A DNA stretch of 64,000 bases from Brevibacterium sp. 'Marine' (GCF_012844365.1 NZ_CP051626.1:2542001-2606000); one strand, 5' to 3'. Shown: positions 1 to 9,191, numbered from the stretch's first letter. Notes: generated by a model from the sequence alone, not told the origin. Numbers and translations: made by a program.

Positions 1-120
1 ACAGAAGACAACATCGACGAACTCGTCGACGGCACGCTCAAACAGACTCGACAGATGGCCGTCGTGCCCCGTCCGGTCACTCGCGAAGCGCTGACAGGAA
101 TCTTCCGGGAGTCACTATGA
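1..120 (+). CDS. C-terminus of iron-containing alcohol dehydrogenase / maleylacetate reductase-like protein (5' end outside window)
   Basis: An open frame enters the window in frame 1 and stops with TGA at 118-120. The 39 residues end in VPRPVTREALTGIFRESL. This resembles the typical tail of iron-dependent alcohol dehydrogenases and maleylacetate reductases (an NPRPVT-E-DL-ALL-AL pattern). The stop overlaps the ATG of the next transporter gene (ATGA at 117-120), so the two are probably co-transcribed and translationally coupled. That would fit a dissimilatory operon in which the transporter brings in the substrate. With only the tail visible, the family call is tentative. Confidence 0.45.
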   Translation, partial: TEDNIDELVDGTLKQTRQMAVVPRPVTREALTGIFRESL

Positions 121-1487
121 GTACAGGTCCCCGACCAACTGACGTCAATTCATTCACGAAGAAGGACATCCGCGTCGTCATGATGTCCTGCATCGTCGGA
201 ACCACCGTCGAATGGTACGACTTCTTCCTCTACGGAATGGCCGCCGGGCTCGTCTTCAACAAACTCTACTTCCCCAACGACGATCCGCTCATCGGCACCA
301 TTCTCGCCTTCGCCAGTTTCGCCGTCGGATTCGTCGCACGGCCCATCGGCGGACTGGTCTTCGGCCACATCGGCGATCGGGTCGGGCGGAAGAAGACTCT
401 GGTGACCACCATGATGATCATGGGCATCGCCACCTTCCTCATCGGCGTCATTCCCACCCACGCAACGATCGGCTTCGCCGCTCCCCTGCTCCTCGTCACC
501 TGTCGAATCGCCCAAGGCGTCGCCGTCGGAGGCGAGTGGGGCGGAGCTGTGCTGATGGCGGTCGAATACGCGTCGAAAGGCAAACGCGGCCTCTACGGCA
601 GCTTCCCGCAGATCGGCCTCGCGGTCGGTCTGGTCCTCGGCACAGGTGTGTTCGCCCTTCTCGGAGCAGTGATGTCCGATGACTCATTCCTCAGCTGGGG
701 ATGGCGAGTCGCCTTCATGCTCAGCGCCGTCCTCGTCGGCGTCGGACTCTTCATCCGGCTGAAAGTCATGGAGACACCCGCATTCGCCAAGCTCGAGAAG
801 GCAGAAGCCCGCGCGGTGATTCCCGCCATGGAGTTGGCCAAAGACAGGCAGAGCCGGCGAAACATCCTGCTGGGAATGGGCGCACGGTGGGCCGAAGGCG
901 TCGCCTTCAACCTCTGGGCGGTCTTCATCATCACCTACGCCACGACGAGCCTTGCCGTCAGACAAGGAACGATCCTGACGGCGGTGATGGTCGGTGCGGT
1001 CATCATGGTCGGGGTCATCCCGCTCATGGGCAGACTCTCCGATCGCTTCGACCGACGGCGCATGTACGCACTCGGTGTCATCGCACTGGGCGTCCTCACC
1101 TACCCGGCCCTCCTGCTCATCGGCACCGGCAACCCGGTGCTCATCTTCATCACCATCGGTGTCGTGCTCGGCGTCGTCTATCCGGTCGTCTATGCGCCGG
1201 AAGCCTCACTCTTCGCCGAACTGTTTCCCACCTGGATCCGCTACAGCGGAATCTCGGTCGTCTATCAGATCTCGGGCATCGTCGCCTCGGGGATGACACC
1301 GCTCATCCTCTCCTTCCTCCTCAGAGAAAGTGACGGCCACCTTGGCTCGATCATGGCCTACGTCCTTGCCGTCACCGTCATCAGTGCGGTCTCGGCCATA
1401 CTGATCCGACGCAGAGACATGTTCACCGACGATGGGGAAGATAACAGACACGTTGAGCGCAGCCCCCAGGAGACGGTCGGCCCCTGA
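117..1487 (+). CDS. MFS transporter, metabolite:H+ symporter (MHS) type
   Basis: 456-residue integral membrane protein with about 12 hydrophobic segments. Residues 27-40 (VGTTVEWYDFFLYG) and the loop GHIGDRVGRKKTL (about 84-96) are hallmarks of the MHS subfamily (ShiA, KgtP and ProP relatives). The second half carries the mirrored loop GRLSDRFDRRRM. These carriers take up organic acids, shikimate, aromatic acids or betaines with protons; the substrate cannot be read from the sequence. The start overlaps the stop of the upstream oxidoreductase gene (ATGA), and an IclR regulator follows directly. This layout is typical of a small aromatic or organic-acid catabolic operon. Confidence 0.88.
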   Translation: MSTGPRPTDVNSFTKKDIRVVMMSCIVGTTVEWYDFFLYGMAAGLVFNKLYFPNDDPLIGTILAFASFAVGFVARPIGGLVFGHIGDRVGRKKTLVTTMMIMGIATFLIGVIPTHATIGFAAPLLLVTCRIAQGVAVGGEWGGAVLMAVEYASKGKRGLYGSFPQIGLAVGLVLGTGVFALLGAVMSDDSFLSWGWRVAFMLSAVLVGVGLFIRLKVMETPAFAKLEKAEARAVIPAMELAKDRQSRRNILLGMGARWAEGVAFNLWAVFIITYATTSLAVRQGTILTAVMVGAVIMVGVIPLMGRLSDRFDRRRMYALGVIALGVLTYPALLLIGTGNPVLIFITIGVVLGVVYPVVYAPEASLFAELFPTWIRYSGISVVYQISGIVASGMTPLILSFLLRESDGHLGSIMAYVLAVTVISAVSAILIRRRDMFTDDGEDNRHVERSPQETVGP

Positions 1488-1493
1488 TAGGCT
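1488..1493 (+). promoter_or_regulatory. Putative -10 box for leaderless iclR transcription
   Basis: TAGGCT fits the actinobacterial TANNNT -10 consensus and lies 7 nt before the ATG at 1501. Transcription would begin at or next to the A of the start codon. No Shine-Dalgarno is visible at a useful distance from that ATG, so a leaderless transcript is the simplest reading. It also supports 1501 over the longer frame starting inside the transporter gene at 1432. Confidence 0.4.
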
Positions 1494-1500
1494 CACGCGC

Positions 1501-2283
1501 ATGGTGAATGGGCATCCAGCAGGCACTCAGGCTGTCGGACGTGCGCTGAACATTCTCAAGCTCCTCGCCGACACCGAGGCGGATCTGCCCCTCTCCTCAA
1601 TCGCCGAGGAGCTGGGGCTGTCCTCCGGCACCGTGTATCGCATCGCGAGAGCGCTGCTGGCCGAAGGTCTCATCGCTCAGAACCCGTGGAACGACGCCTA
1701 CTACCTGGGCAGCGGTGCGGTGCTTCTCGGTCAAGCGGCGCAGCGAAGCTTCGGAATCGACAAGATGATCCCGTTCCTCGAACGGCTCAACGAGATGACT
1801 GAGGAGTCCATCAACCTCGCCATCCGCGACGGGGCCGAATCCGTTGTCATGACACGTGTCCAATCCACCCTTCCCCTGCGCTTCGTCCAACGCGTCGGTG
1901 CCCGCTTTCCTCTGTACGCCACCGCTTCGGGCAAGGTGATCCTTGCGTTCTCCGACAATGCAGGCGACTATCTGGACGCCCTGCCCGAGGCGCTCGAACC
2001 GGTCACATCCCGGACGCTGAGCACACGCGAGGATCTGCGATCCGAGATCCGCTCCACTCGAACCCGCGGCTTCAGCATCGACGACCAGGAGAACGTCGAC
2101 GGCGTCCGCTGCGTCGGCGCCCCGGTCCTCGACGCAAAGGGCCAGGCGCAGGCCGCCATCGTGATCCAGGGCCCGACGGTGAGAATGGACGACGACCGCC
2201 TCCATCGGCTCGGAGCCGATGCAGTCCGAGCCGCTCAAGAGGTCTCCCGGTTCCTACCCGTCGACCATCCGCTGTCGATGTGA
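1501..2283 (+). CDS. IclR family transcriptional regulator
   Basis: 260 residues when started at ATG 1501. A further in-frame ATG at 1432 would overlap the transporter by 56 bp and adds a low-complexity basic leader. The N-terminal winged helix (about residues 10-70, with LPLSSIAEELGLSSGTVYRIARAL) is followed by the IclR effector domain, including RVGARFPLYATASGKVILAF and the late VGAPVLDAKGQAQAAIVIQG segment. IclR proteins bind small aromatic or organic acids and usually regulate adjacent catabolic genes; here the MHS transporter and the upstream oxidoreductase are the likely targets. The start is supported by a TANNNT box 7 nt upstream. Confidence 0.88.
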   Translation: MVNGHPAGTQAVGRALNILKLLADTEADLPLSSIAEELGLSSGTVYRIARALLAEGLIAQNPWNDAYYLGSGAVLLGQAAQRSFGIDKMIPFLERLNEMTEESINLAIRDGAESVVMTRVQSTLPLRFVQRVGARFPLYATASGKVILAFSDNAGDYLDALPEALEPVTSRTLSTREDLRSEIRSTRTRGFSIDDQENVDGVRCVGAPVLDAKGQAQAAIVIQGPTVRMDDDRLHRLGADAVRAAQEVSRFLPVDHPLSM

Positions 2284-2313
2284 GAGCCACTCTTCAAGTC
2301 TCTGACCTGCGCT

Positions 2314-2343
2314 TTGTCGGCGGCCAGGGGGCTGACCTATAGT
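2314..2343 (+). promoter_or_regulatory. Putative promoter of the universal stress protein gene
   Basis: TTGTCG (2314-2319) and TATAGT (2338-2343) are separated by 18 bp. They lie about 60 bp before the usp start, which has its own strong ribosome binding site (AAAGGAGA). This is one of the clearest sigma-70-type promoters in the left part of the window. Assignment is by sequence only. Confidence 0.45.
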
Positions 2344-2405
2344 CGAATCGGGACGCGGAAGACGCGCCCCACACAGATACAGAGCACCAGGTCAAAGGAG
2401 ACTCA

Positions 2406-3299
2406 ATGCGCTACGTCGTCGGAATCACTCTGGACAGACGCGACAGAGACGCCGTCTCTTTGGCCCTCACTCTGGCACGCTCAGTCGTCGCTCCGCACAG
2501 AGTCGCAATCGAACTCGTCCACGTGATCCGGGGGCCACAGCCTGAACACGCGCAGACAGCTCAGGAGCGAGAGTTCCAACAGCTGCGCAAGGACACAGCG
2601 CAGGAGGGTCTGTCGAAGGTCATCGACCTCATCCCCAAGACGATCACGTCCACAGCCACCATCCACTTCGCCGATTCGATGGCAGAAGGCCTGCTCGACA
2701 TCGCATCCGCCGGACCGTGCGACCTCATCATCGTCGGGGCAGCCAGCCGCGGCCCGCTCAGAAGGTTCACGGTCGGGTCCGTGGCCAATGCCCTGCTGCA
2801 TTCCGCGTCGGTCCCCGTCGCGCTCGCTCCGTCGGGTTATCTCCCTCCGAGCAGACTGACACGGCTCACATGTGCGATGGGGACGCGAGTCGGCGCCGAG
2901 GCAGTCCTCGACGTGTCCGTCAGTTCGTCGGTCCGTCACGACGTTCCGCTCCGACTCGTCTCGCTCATCGGCTTGGACGCACCGCCTCATTCACCGGACG
3001 GACGTTCACCGTCCGACCATGCCCGAGGGCTGCTGCTGAGCGCGTCCCAGCAGGTCGACGATGCGGTCGAAGTCATGGTCGATGTCGCCCACGGGCGATC
3101 CGTCGACTCCGCGGTCGAGAGATTGAGCTGGGACGACAGCGAGATCGTCATCATCGGTTCGAGCCGACTCGCACAACCGAAGTCGCTGTTCCTCGGCGCC
3201 ACCGCCAACAAGATGCTACGCAGCATTCCCGTTCCCATGGTCGTGATTCCTCGCTACCCGGTCGGGTACGGCGAGAACACGAACACCTTGGCACTGTAG
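2406..3299 (+). CDS. Universal stress protein, tandem UspA domains
   Basis: 297 residues made of two UspA folds, about 1-145 and 150-290. Each half ends in a recognisable ATP-binding segment: GAASRGPLRRFTVGSVANALLH in the first, and GSSRLAQPKSLFLGATANKML followed by VPMVVIPR in the second. The two-domain form is common in actinobacteria, where such cytoplasmic ATP-binding proteins respond to stress or low energy; no specific partner is implied. The start ATG follows AAAGGAGA with good spacing. It lies between the IclR gene and the TauR-type regulator and may be an independent unit with its own promoter. Confidence 0.88.
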   Translation: MRYVVGITLDRRDRDAVSLALTLARSVVAPHRVAIELVHVIRGPQPEHAQTAQEREFQQLRKDTAQEGLSKVIDLIPKTITSTATIHFADSMAEGLLDIASAGPCDLIIVGAASRGPLRRFTVGSVANALLHSASVPVALAPSGYLPPSRLTRLTCAMGTRVGAEAVLDVSVSSSVRHDVPLRLVSLIGLDAPPHSPDGRSPSDHARGLLLSASQQVDDAVEVMVDVAHGRSVDSAVERLSWDDSEIVIIGSSRLAQPKSLFLGATANKMLRSIPVPMVVIPRYPVGYGENTNTLAL

Positions 3300-3311
3300 A
3301 CCCTCCGAGCA

Positions 3312-4820
3312 ATGACACCACCTTCCGACAACGACCGCAGCCACGACCAAGCGCCGTTGCGAGCCCCCATCGAGATCTCACATCGGTCGAAGGAGCCGCT
3401 CTACCGGCAGCTGCGCAGAGCGCTCGAACACCAGATCCTCTCCGGCGCCTACAGCCCCGATGTGGCGCTCCCGTCATCCCGAGACCTGGCACATGAGCTC
3501 GGGCTCTCACGCAACACCGTCAACGCAGCCGTCCAGGAACTCGTGGCGACGGGGCTCATCGAAGCACGGCCCCGCAGCGGGCACTTCATCAACAGCAAGT
3601 TGCTCGACGATGCCATCACTGACGGCGACGGCACCCGCCGAACGAATGCGCCCATCGATTGGGAGAAGAAGATTCGCCCTGTCCGAGATATCCACCTACC
3701 GGAGATCACGAAGACGAAGAACTGGCAGACCTACCCCTACCCGTTCGTCGCCGGACAGGTGGATGCGGAGGAATTCCCACGACTCGCCTGGGCCCGAGCC
3801 CTGCGCACCGCCATGGAACCCGAACATCTGCAGTTCTCGGTCCGCGATGCCATCGACGAGGATGATCCGCTGCTGGTCAGGCTGCTGTGTCAACGTGTGC
3901 TGCCCAGTCGCGGCATCCACGTCGATCCCGACAATGTCCTCATCACGGCAGGCTCACAACAGGGACTTGACCTTCTGGCGCAGCTGCTCGTCGGACCGAA
4001 TACCACCGTCGGCGTCGAAGACCCCGGATACGTCGATGCCAAACACGCCTTCGCCCGCGTCGGCGGGCAGCTGTTCCCGCTGCAGGTGGACGATCGTGGA
4101 ATGATCCCGCCCCCGAACAGACTCGACCTCGTCTATGTCACCCCCAGCCATCACAGCCCCACAAACGTCACCCTCGATTCGTCGCGCCGCACCCAGCTGC
4201 TGACGACCATGCGCGAGACCGACTCGCTCATCATCGAAGACGACTACGATTCGGAATTCCGCTACCGAGGCAAACCCACGCCGGCGCTCAGGGCCCTGCC
4301 CAATTCCGAGCATGTGATCTACCTGGGCTCATTCTCCAAATTCCTCGCCCCCGGCCTGCGCCTCGGCTACATCGTCGCAGAACCGGAGCTCATCGACCGT
4401 ATGCGCACCCACAGACGCTATTCCATCCGCCACGTCCCCGGGCACACTCAACGCGCAATGGCGCTGCTCATCGACTCCGGCCAGTACCACCGGACCATCT
4501 CGCGCCGCCGCACCCAACTGCGCACCAAATGGGAAACGCTCACATCCGCGCTCGATGAGCATCTGCCGTGGAAAGTGCCCTTTCCTGCCGGCGGTGTCAG
4601 CGTCTGGGTCCAAGCGCCTGCCCGCCTCGACGCGAAGATCCTCGCCGACGAATGCCTGCGCCGAGGCGTCGTGATCGAGAGAGGTGATCCGTTCTTCCTC
4701 TCCCCAGAATGCCACCGGAACAACTTCAGACTCGGCTTCGCGGCCATCGATCTCCGGTCCATCGAACCCGGTGTGCGACTTCTCGCCGAGGCGATCGACG
4801 CAACCCTCACCGACCACTGA
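3312..4820 (+). CDS. tauR: MocR/TauR-type regulator: GntR DNA-binding domain fused to class I aminotransferase domain
   Basis: 502 residues. Residues about 25-95 form a GntR winged helix (PSSRDLAHELGLSRNTVNAA). The rest is a fold-type I aminotransferase domain with the PLP lysine in GSFSKFLAPG (Lys343) and IEDDYDSEFRY. MocR proteins use PLP-linked ligands as signals: GabR senses GABA and PLP, and TauR activates the taurine genes tpa and xsc. The next gene is a tpa-like aminotransferase with pta, and xsc lies 8 kb on, so TauR is the best-fitting subfamily. The 157 bp before tpa hold a direct repeat typical of MocR operators. The name rests on context; a GabR-like function is the main alternative. 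Confidence 0.78.
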   Translation: MTPPSDNDRSHDQAPLRAPIEISHRSKEPLYRQLRRALEHQILSGAYSPDVALPSSRDLAHELGLSRNTVNAAVQELVATGLIEARPRSGHFINSKLLDDAITDGDGTRRTNAPIDWEKKIRPVRDIHLPEITKTKNWQTYPYPFVAGQVDAEEFPRLAWARALRTAMEPEHLQFSVRDAIDEDDPLLVRLLCQRVLPSRGIHVDPDNVLITAGSQQGLDLLAQLLVGPNTTVGVEDPGYVDAKHAFARVGGQLFPLQVDDRGMIPPPNRLDLVYVTPSHHSPTNVTLDSSRRTQLLTTMRETDSLIIEDDYDSEFRYRGKPTPALRALPNSEHVIYLGSFSKFLAPGLRLGYIVAEPELIDRMRTHRRYSIRHVPGHTQRAMALLIDSGQYHRTISRRRTQLRTKWETLTSALDEHLPWKVPFPAGGVSVWVQAPARLDAKILADECLRRGVVIERGDPFFLSPECHRNNFRLGFAAIDLRSIEPGVRLLAEAIDATLTDH

Positions 4821-4836
4821 CCCTCCCCTGCCAACT

Positions 4837-4885
4837 GGCACCAAATAACTCGCAACGGACTGGGACTTCATTCGGAACCAGATAA
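4837..4885 (+). promoter_or_regulatory. Direct repeat, putative MocR/TauR operator upstream of tpa
   Basis: GGCACCAAATAA (4837-4848) is repeated as GGAACCAGATAA (4874-4885), 37 bp apart from start to start. Each copy holds an ACCA core. Direct repeats with an ACCA core and roughly three to four helical turns of spacing are the known operator style of GabR-type MocR regulators. The second copy overlaps GATAAT (4881-4886), a plausible -10 element without a good -35, as expected for an activated promoter. Confidence 0.45.
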
Positions 4886-4977
4886 TCGCGAGAGTGATGT
4901 CAAGCACACCAACGAAGGAGTGCCGGAGTCGGGACGCCTCGACGTACCGACCCAGACAGTTCGAATGGAGGGTTCGC

Positions 4978-6369
4978 GTGACGATCTCGGATTATGCAAA
5001 TCGTGCCCAGCAGCACCTTTTTCCCCACTTCACCACCGGCAAGGTGTGGAACGACGCTGATCTCCCGATCATCGTCGAAGGCCACGGGAGCTACCTCACC
5101 GATGAGCGGGGCGACAAGTACCTCGACGGTCTGGCCGGACTGTTCTGCGTGAACATCGGGCATGGTCGCCAGGACATCCCCACTGCCGCCTACGAGCAGA
5201 TGAGTCGTCTGTCCTACTGGACCAACTGGGGCTCAGCCCACCCTGCCGCAGTGGATGCGGCGACCCGCATCGCCGGCCATGCCCCCGGCGACCTCGATAC
5301 CGTCTTCTTCGTGAACTCGGGTTCCGAAGCAGTCGAATCCGCCGTCAAATTCGCGCGCCAATACCACCGGTCGCAGGGACAGCCCGAACGCACGAAGATC
5401 ATCGCCCGAAACATGGCCTACCACGGCACCACCCTCGGAGCTCTCGCCGTCACAGGCATCCCCGCGTACAAGGAGCCCTTCGGCGAACTCATGCCCGGCG
5501 TCTTCCACGTGCCCAACACCCTCGGCGAAAAGGTTCCGGCAGGGGGCACCGCGGCTGATCTGCCCTCGATCCAGGCCATCAGAGAACTCATCGACAGGGA
5601 GGGTGGCGACACCTTCGCCGCCCTCTTCGCCGAGCCCGTCCAGAACTCACGCGGAGCCCTCGTCCCGCCCGAGGGCTACTGGCAGGAGCTGCGGAAGATC
5701 TGCGACGAACACGGGATCCTCCTCGTCGCCGACGAAGTCATCACCGGATTCGGGCGTCTGGGCGAGTGGTTCGGCTCGATCAAGTTCGACGTCGTCCCCG
5801 ACCTCATCACCTTCGCCAAGGGCTCGACCTCGGGCTACCTCCCCCTCGGCGGAGTCATCATCCGCAAGCCCCTGGCCGAGGCGCTGCTCGACTCCCCTGG
5901 TGCCGGGGTCTTCACCCACGGTGCCACGTGGGGCGGTCATCCGGTCGCCACTGCTGTCGCCAGCGCGAACCTCACGGCGCTGGAGACGGAGAACATTCCG
6001 GGCAACGTCCGCAGCCTCGAGCCGTATTTTCAGAACGGTCTGGACCGGATCGCCGAATCCTACCGGTGCATCAGGGAATACCGCGGCACCGGATTCTTCT
6101 ACGCCATCGAGATGATGGCCGACCGCGACACCGGGGCCGAGCTGACTCCCGAAGCCTCGAAGCAGGTGCTCACCGAAGTGATCCCGACGTCGATGAAGGA
6201 AGTCGGACTCATCACCCGCCCGGACAACCGCGGGGCCACGATGCTCGTCCTCTCGCCGCCGCTTGTCGCCGACCAGACCGTCCTCGACGACCTGCTCGAC
6301 AAGGTCGACCACGTCATGGGGGCCGTCGACAAGCACCTCGGCGTATCTGCCCTGTCGGCCGCGGTCTGA
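4978..6369 (+). CDS. tpa: Class III omega-aminotransferase, probable taurine:pyruvate aminotransferase
   Basis: 463 residues from GTG 4978, which has GGAGGG 6 nt upstream and gives the family-like N-terminus VTISDYANRAQQHLFPHFTT. An ATG at 4894 would add 28 atypical residues. Class III features include VNSGSEAVESAVKFARQY, the cofactor aspartate in LLVADEVITGFGRLG, and the Schiff-base lysine in ITFAKGSTSGYLPLGG (Lys281). Taurine:pyruvate aminotransferase makes sulfoacetaldehyde and alanine. That substrate is inferred from the adjacent MocR regulator, the downstream pta, and xsc in the same region. Beta-alanine, GABA or putrescine specificity cannot be excluded from sequence alone. Confidence 0.8.
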   Translation: MTISDYANRAQQHLFPHFTTGKVWNDADLPIIVEGHGSYLTDERGDKYLDGLAGLFCVNIGHGRQDIPTAAYEQMSRLSYWTNWGSAHPAAVDAATRIAGHAPGDLDTVFFVNSGSEAVESAVKFARQYHRSQGQPERTKIIARNMAYHGTTLGALAVTGIPAYKEPFGELMPGVFHVPNTLGEKVPAGGTAADLPSIQAIRELIDREGGDTFAALFAEPVQNSRGALVPPEGYWQELRKICDEHGILLVADEVITGFGRLGEWFGSIKFDVVPDLITFAKGSTSGYLPLGGVIIRKPLAEALLDSPGAGVFTHGATWGGHPVATAVASANLTALETENIPGNVRSLEPYFQNGLDRIAESYRCIREYRGTGFFYAIEMMADRDTGAELTPEASKQVLTEVIPTSMKEVGLITRPDNRGATMLVLSPPLVADQTVLDDLLDKVDHVMGAVDKHLGVSALSAAV

Positions 6370-6379
6370 GGCACGCACC

Positions 6380-7459
6380 ATGTTGAAGACGCCGGCAGCG
6401 CGCGAGCTCGAGCCCGTGGCGATCGACCCGATGCTTCGCGATCGGATGCTCGGGCTGCGCAGTCGCGGGTCTCGACCGAGGATCATCCTCGCCGAGTCCC
6501 ACGACGAGCGTGTCCTCCGCGCTGCCGGCGCCCTCGCCGGGGTGGGCGTCCAGCCCATCCTGATCGGCGACGGGAACGAGGTCAGGAACCGCGCGAGGAA
6601 ACTCGGCATCACCGATGCCGACGGCTGGTCCGTCGACGATCCGGCAAGGCTCGCCGCCGGCCCGGCCGGGGAGAGAATCCGCAGCAGCGCAGAGAGGAAG
6701 CGTCCCGAACTCGCCGAGCAGTGGCTGACCGATCCCGTCTTCCTCGCCGCCGCCGCCGTCAAGAAAGGACTGGCCGATGCGGCGGTCGCCGGCGCGGACC
6801 GGCCCACCGCCGATGTCATTCGGGCCGGGCTGTCGATAGTCGGGCTCGCTCCGGACTCGTCTCTGCTCAGCTCCTCGTTCCTCATGCGCCTGCGCGACGG
6901 ACGGTATCTGGGCTTCGGGGACTGCGCGGTCATCCCGGTCCCCGACGACGAGCAGCTCTCGGCGATCGCCATCGCCACAGCGAGAACCTTCGCTGCCATC
7001 ACCGATCAGCATCCGTCCGTGGCGATGCTCTCGTTCTCCACGGCCGGTTCGGCCCAACACTCCGACATCGATCGAGTCAGACTGGCCATCGAGCACATTC
7101 GCAGCCGCTGCCCCGAACTCGAAGTCGACGGCGAACTGCAGTTCGACGCAGCCATCGTCGAATCCGTGGCGAAGTCGAAGTGCCCCGACTCCGCAGTCGC
7201 CGGCCACGCGAACGTGCTCGTCTTCCCCAATCTCGCAGCCGGAAACATCGGCTACAAGATCGCTGAGCGCCTCGGCGGAGCTGCCGCCTTCGGCCCCCTC
7301 CTGCAGGGCCTCGCCGCCCCGATCAATGACTTGTCTCGAGGGGCGAGCGTCTCCGACATCGTCAACGTCGGTCTCATCACCTGCCTGCAGGCGCTCACTC
7401 CTGCGGCAGACGCCCAACAGCGAACCACATCCACTGCCCATACCTTCACAACGAAGTGA
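6380..7459 (+). CDS. pta: Phosphate acetyltransferase
   Basis: 359 residues from ATG 6380, 10 nt after the tpa stop. The protein is a single PTA_PTB domain, the short form without an N-terminal DRTGG/CobB extension. Visible signatures are GADRPTADVIRAGLSIVG, SLLSSSFLMRL and the late VLVFPNLAAGNIGYKIAERL segment, which matches the conserved acetyl-phosphate/CoA site of Pta. The enzyme interconverts acetyl phosphate and acetyl-CoA. Xsc releases acetyl phosphate from sulfoacetaldehyde, so a dedicated pta beside tpa closes the path from taurine to acetyl-CoA. It is in one operon with tpa and the following permease (15-nt gap). Confidence 0.88.
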   Translation: MLKTPAARELEPVAIDPMLRDRMLGLRSRGSRPRIILAESHDERVLRAAGALAGVGVQPILIGDGNEVRNRARKLGITDADGWSVDDPARLAAGPAGERIRSSAERKRPELAEQWLTDPVFLAAAAVKKGLADAAVAGADRPTADVIRAGLSIVGLAPDSSLLSSSFLMRLRDGRYLGFGDCAVIPVPDDEQLSAIAIATARTFAAITDQHPSVAMLSFSTAGSAQHSDIDRVRLAIEHIRSRCPELEVDGELQFDAAIVESVAKSKCPDSAVAGHANVLVFPNLAAGNIGYKIAERLGGAAAFGPLLQGLAAPINDLSRGASVSDIVNVGLITCLQALTPAADAQQRTTSTAHTFTTK

Positions 7460-7474
7460 CGAAAGTAAGGTGCC

Positions 7475-9046
7475 ATGTCGAAATCAATAGAGAACCCACC
7501 CCAGAACGTCGCCTCCTCACCGCCGGGGGCCGGGGACGGTCAGCAGCCGGAGAGGATGGCGAAGACGCTCAAGCCTCGCTGGGTCTTCGCCATCGCCCTG
7601 GGCTCGGCGGTCGGGTGGGGAGCATTCATCCTCCCCACCGACTGGCTGGCCATGGGCGGTCCACTGGGCACACTCGCCGGATTCACCATCGGTGCCGGGC
7701 TCATGCTCGTCATCGCCGTCAGCTACGGCTTCCTCATCCGCACCTTCCCCGTCTCCGGCGGTGAGCTGGCCTATGCACTCATCGGCTACGGACGCGTGCA
7801 TGCCTTCTTCGCCGGGTGGTTCCTCACACTCGGCTACGTCTGCATCGTCGCACTCAATGCCTCCGCCCTGGCCCTGCTGTTCCGCAAGATCATGCCCTCG
7901 GTCATCGAGCAGGGCTATCTCTACACGGTCGCCGGGTGGGACGTGTATCTGCCGGAGATCATCATCTCGGTGACAGCACTGGTCGTCTTCGCCGTCCTCA
8001 ACATCCGCGGCACGGCCCTGTCGGGTCGTGTCCAGTACTGGGCCTGCGTGCTGATGATCATCGCGGTCGCTGCGATCATCATCTCCGTGATCGCCAGCCC
8101 GACGACCCATTTCGGCAATATGTCTCCCGCGCTGCCCGACGGCGTCAGCCCAGTCGCGGCGATCATCGCGATCGTCGCCATCGCTCCCTGGGCCTTCATC
8201 GGCTTCGACAACGTTCCGCAGGCGGCCGAAGAGTTCGACTTCTCACCGTCCAAGGCGCTGCGCCTCATCGTCCTGGCCATCGTCACCGCTGCGGCCCTCT
8301 ACATGGCGATGATCGTGTCCGTATCAATGGCCGAACCGTGGCAGGCCCTGGCCAATTCAGGATCGGCCTGGGGCACCGCCGACGCGGTAACCGGCGTCAT
8401 CGGCGGCTCCGGGCTGCTGCTGCTCGCAATCGCCATCACCATGGGAGTGAGCACCGGCCTCAACGGCTTCTACGTCTCGGCCAGCCGAGTGCTCATGGCC
8501 ATGGGACGCGCACAGATGATCCCGCCGATCTTCGCCCGCCTGCATTCGAAGCACAAGACCCCCTACGTCGGCATCATCGCGGTCCTCATCGTCTGCCTCA
8601 TCAGCCCGTGGTTCGGACGCGCGGCGCTGACGTGGGTCGTCGACATGTCCTCGATCGGCGTGACGATCGCCTACCTCTACACCTGTCTGTGCGCATTCCG
8701 GATCTTCCGCCCCACCCATGAGGCGCGGGATCCCAAGGCTCTGCCGGGAATGTACTCGACGACGAAGAAGGTGCTCTCCGGTGTCGGCGCGGTCATCGCG
8801 ATCGTCTTCATGCTGCTCCTGCTCATCCCGGGGTCTCCCGGTGCGCTGGGACCGCAGTCGCTCATCGCCCTGGCCGTCTGGATCGTCATCGGAGTCGTGT
8901 TCTTCCTCTCCCGGATCCGGCACAACAGGAAACTCACCGATCATCAGGTCGATCGCCTCGTCTTCGGTGATGATCGCCCAGCCGTCACCCGGTTCAGCGA
9001 ACGCGCTCAGCTGCGCCGCGAAGGACGCCTGTCCGCGGACGGCTGA
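7475..9046 (+). CDS. APC-superfamily amino acid permease, candidate taurine importer
   Basis: 523 residues with about 12 transmembrane segments, a soluble N-terminal tail (about 30 residues) and a basic C-terminal tail. The first helix contains GSAVGWGAFILP, the unwound glycine-rich substrate segment of APC transporters. WAFIGFDNVPQAAEEF matches the conserved region after TM6. As the last gene of the tpa-pta operon it is the obvious uptake system for the operon's amine substrate, so taurine or a related amino-sulfonate is inferred. No ABC or TRAP taurine importer is linked to this module. A strong convergent hairpin terminator follows at 9073-9122. Confidence 0.82.
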   Translation: MSKSIENPPQNVASSPPGAGDGQQPERMAKTLKPRWVFAIALGSAVGWGAFILPTDWLAMGGPLGTLAGFTIGAGLMLVIAVSYGFLIRTFPVSGGELAYALIGYGRVHAFFAGWFLTLGYVCIVALNASALALLFRKIMPSVIEQGYLYTVAGWDVYLPEIIISVTALVVFAVLNIRGTALSGRVQYWACVLMIIAVAAIIISVIASPTTHFGNMSPALPDGVSPVAAIIAIVAIAPWAFIGFDNVPQAAEEFDFSPSKALRLIVLAIVTAAALYMAMIVSVSMAEPWQALANSGSAWGTADAVTGVIGGSGLLLLAIAITMGVSTGLNGFYVSASRVLMAMGRAQMIPPIFARLHSKHKTPYVGIIAVLIVCLISPWFGRAALTWVVDMSSIGVTIAYLYTCLCAFRIFRPTHEARDPKALPGMYSTTKKVLSGVGAVIAIVFMLLLLIPGSPGALGPQSLIALAVWIVIGVVFFLSRIRHNRKLTDHQVDRLVFGDDRPAVTRFSERAQLRREGRLSADG

Positions 9047-9072
9047 GACGATTCCGGACAGCCCCGGACAGC

Positions 9073-9122
9073 ACAGCGGTCGTCCCGCTGCCAGGAATCA
9101 CTGGCAGCGGGCCGACCGCTGT
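9073..9122. terminator. Bidirectional hairpin terminator between the permease and cobT genes
   Basis: Arms 9073-9093 and 9102-9122 pair over 21 bp with a single mismatch, around the 8-nt loop GGAATCAC. It lies between the converging permease (+) and cobT (-) genes and can act in both directions. No long T-run follows on either side, as is common for GC-rich actinobacterial terminators. Confidence 0.7.
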
Positions 9123-9191
9123 CGTCGGTTCGATCGCCGAGGTGGGTGTCCAGACCAGGAAACCCGACGTCTCGTCCGGCTCGGCGTGGAC

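Noticed and set aside
5647..7441. Long minus-strand frames opposite tpa and pta
   Set aside because: Low-complexity translations, antisense to well-supported genes.
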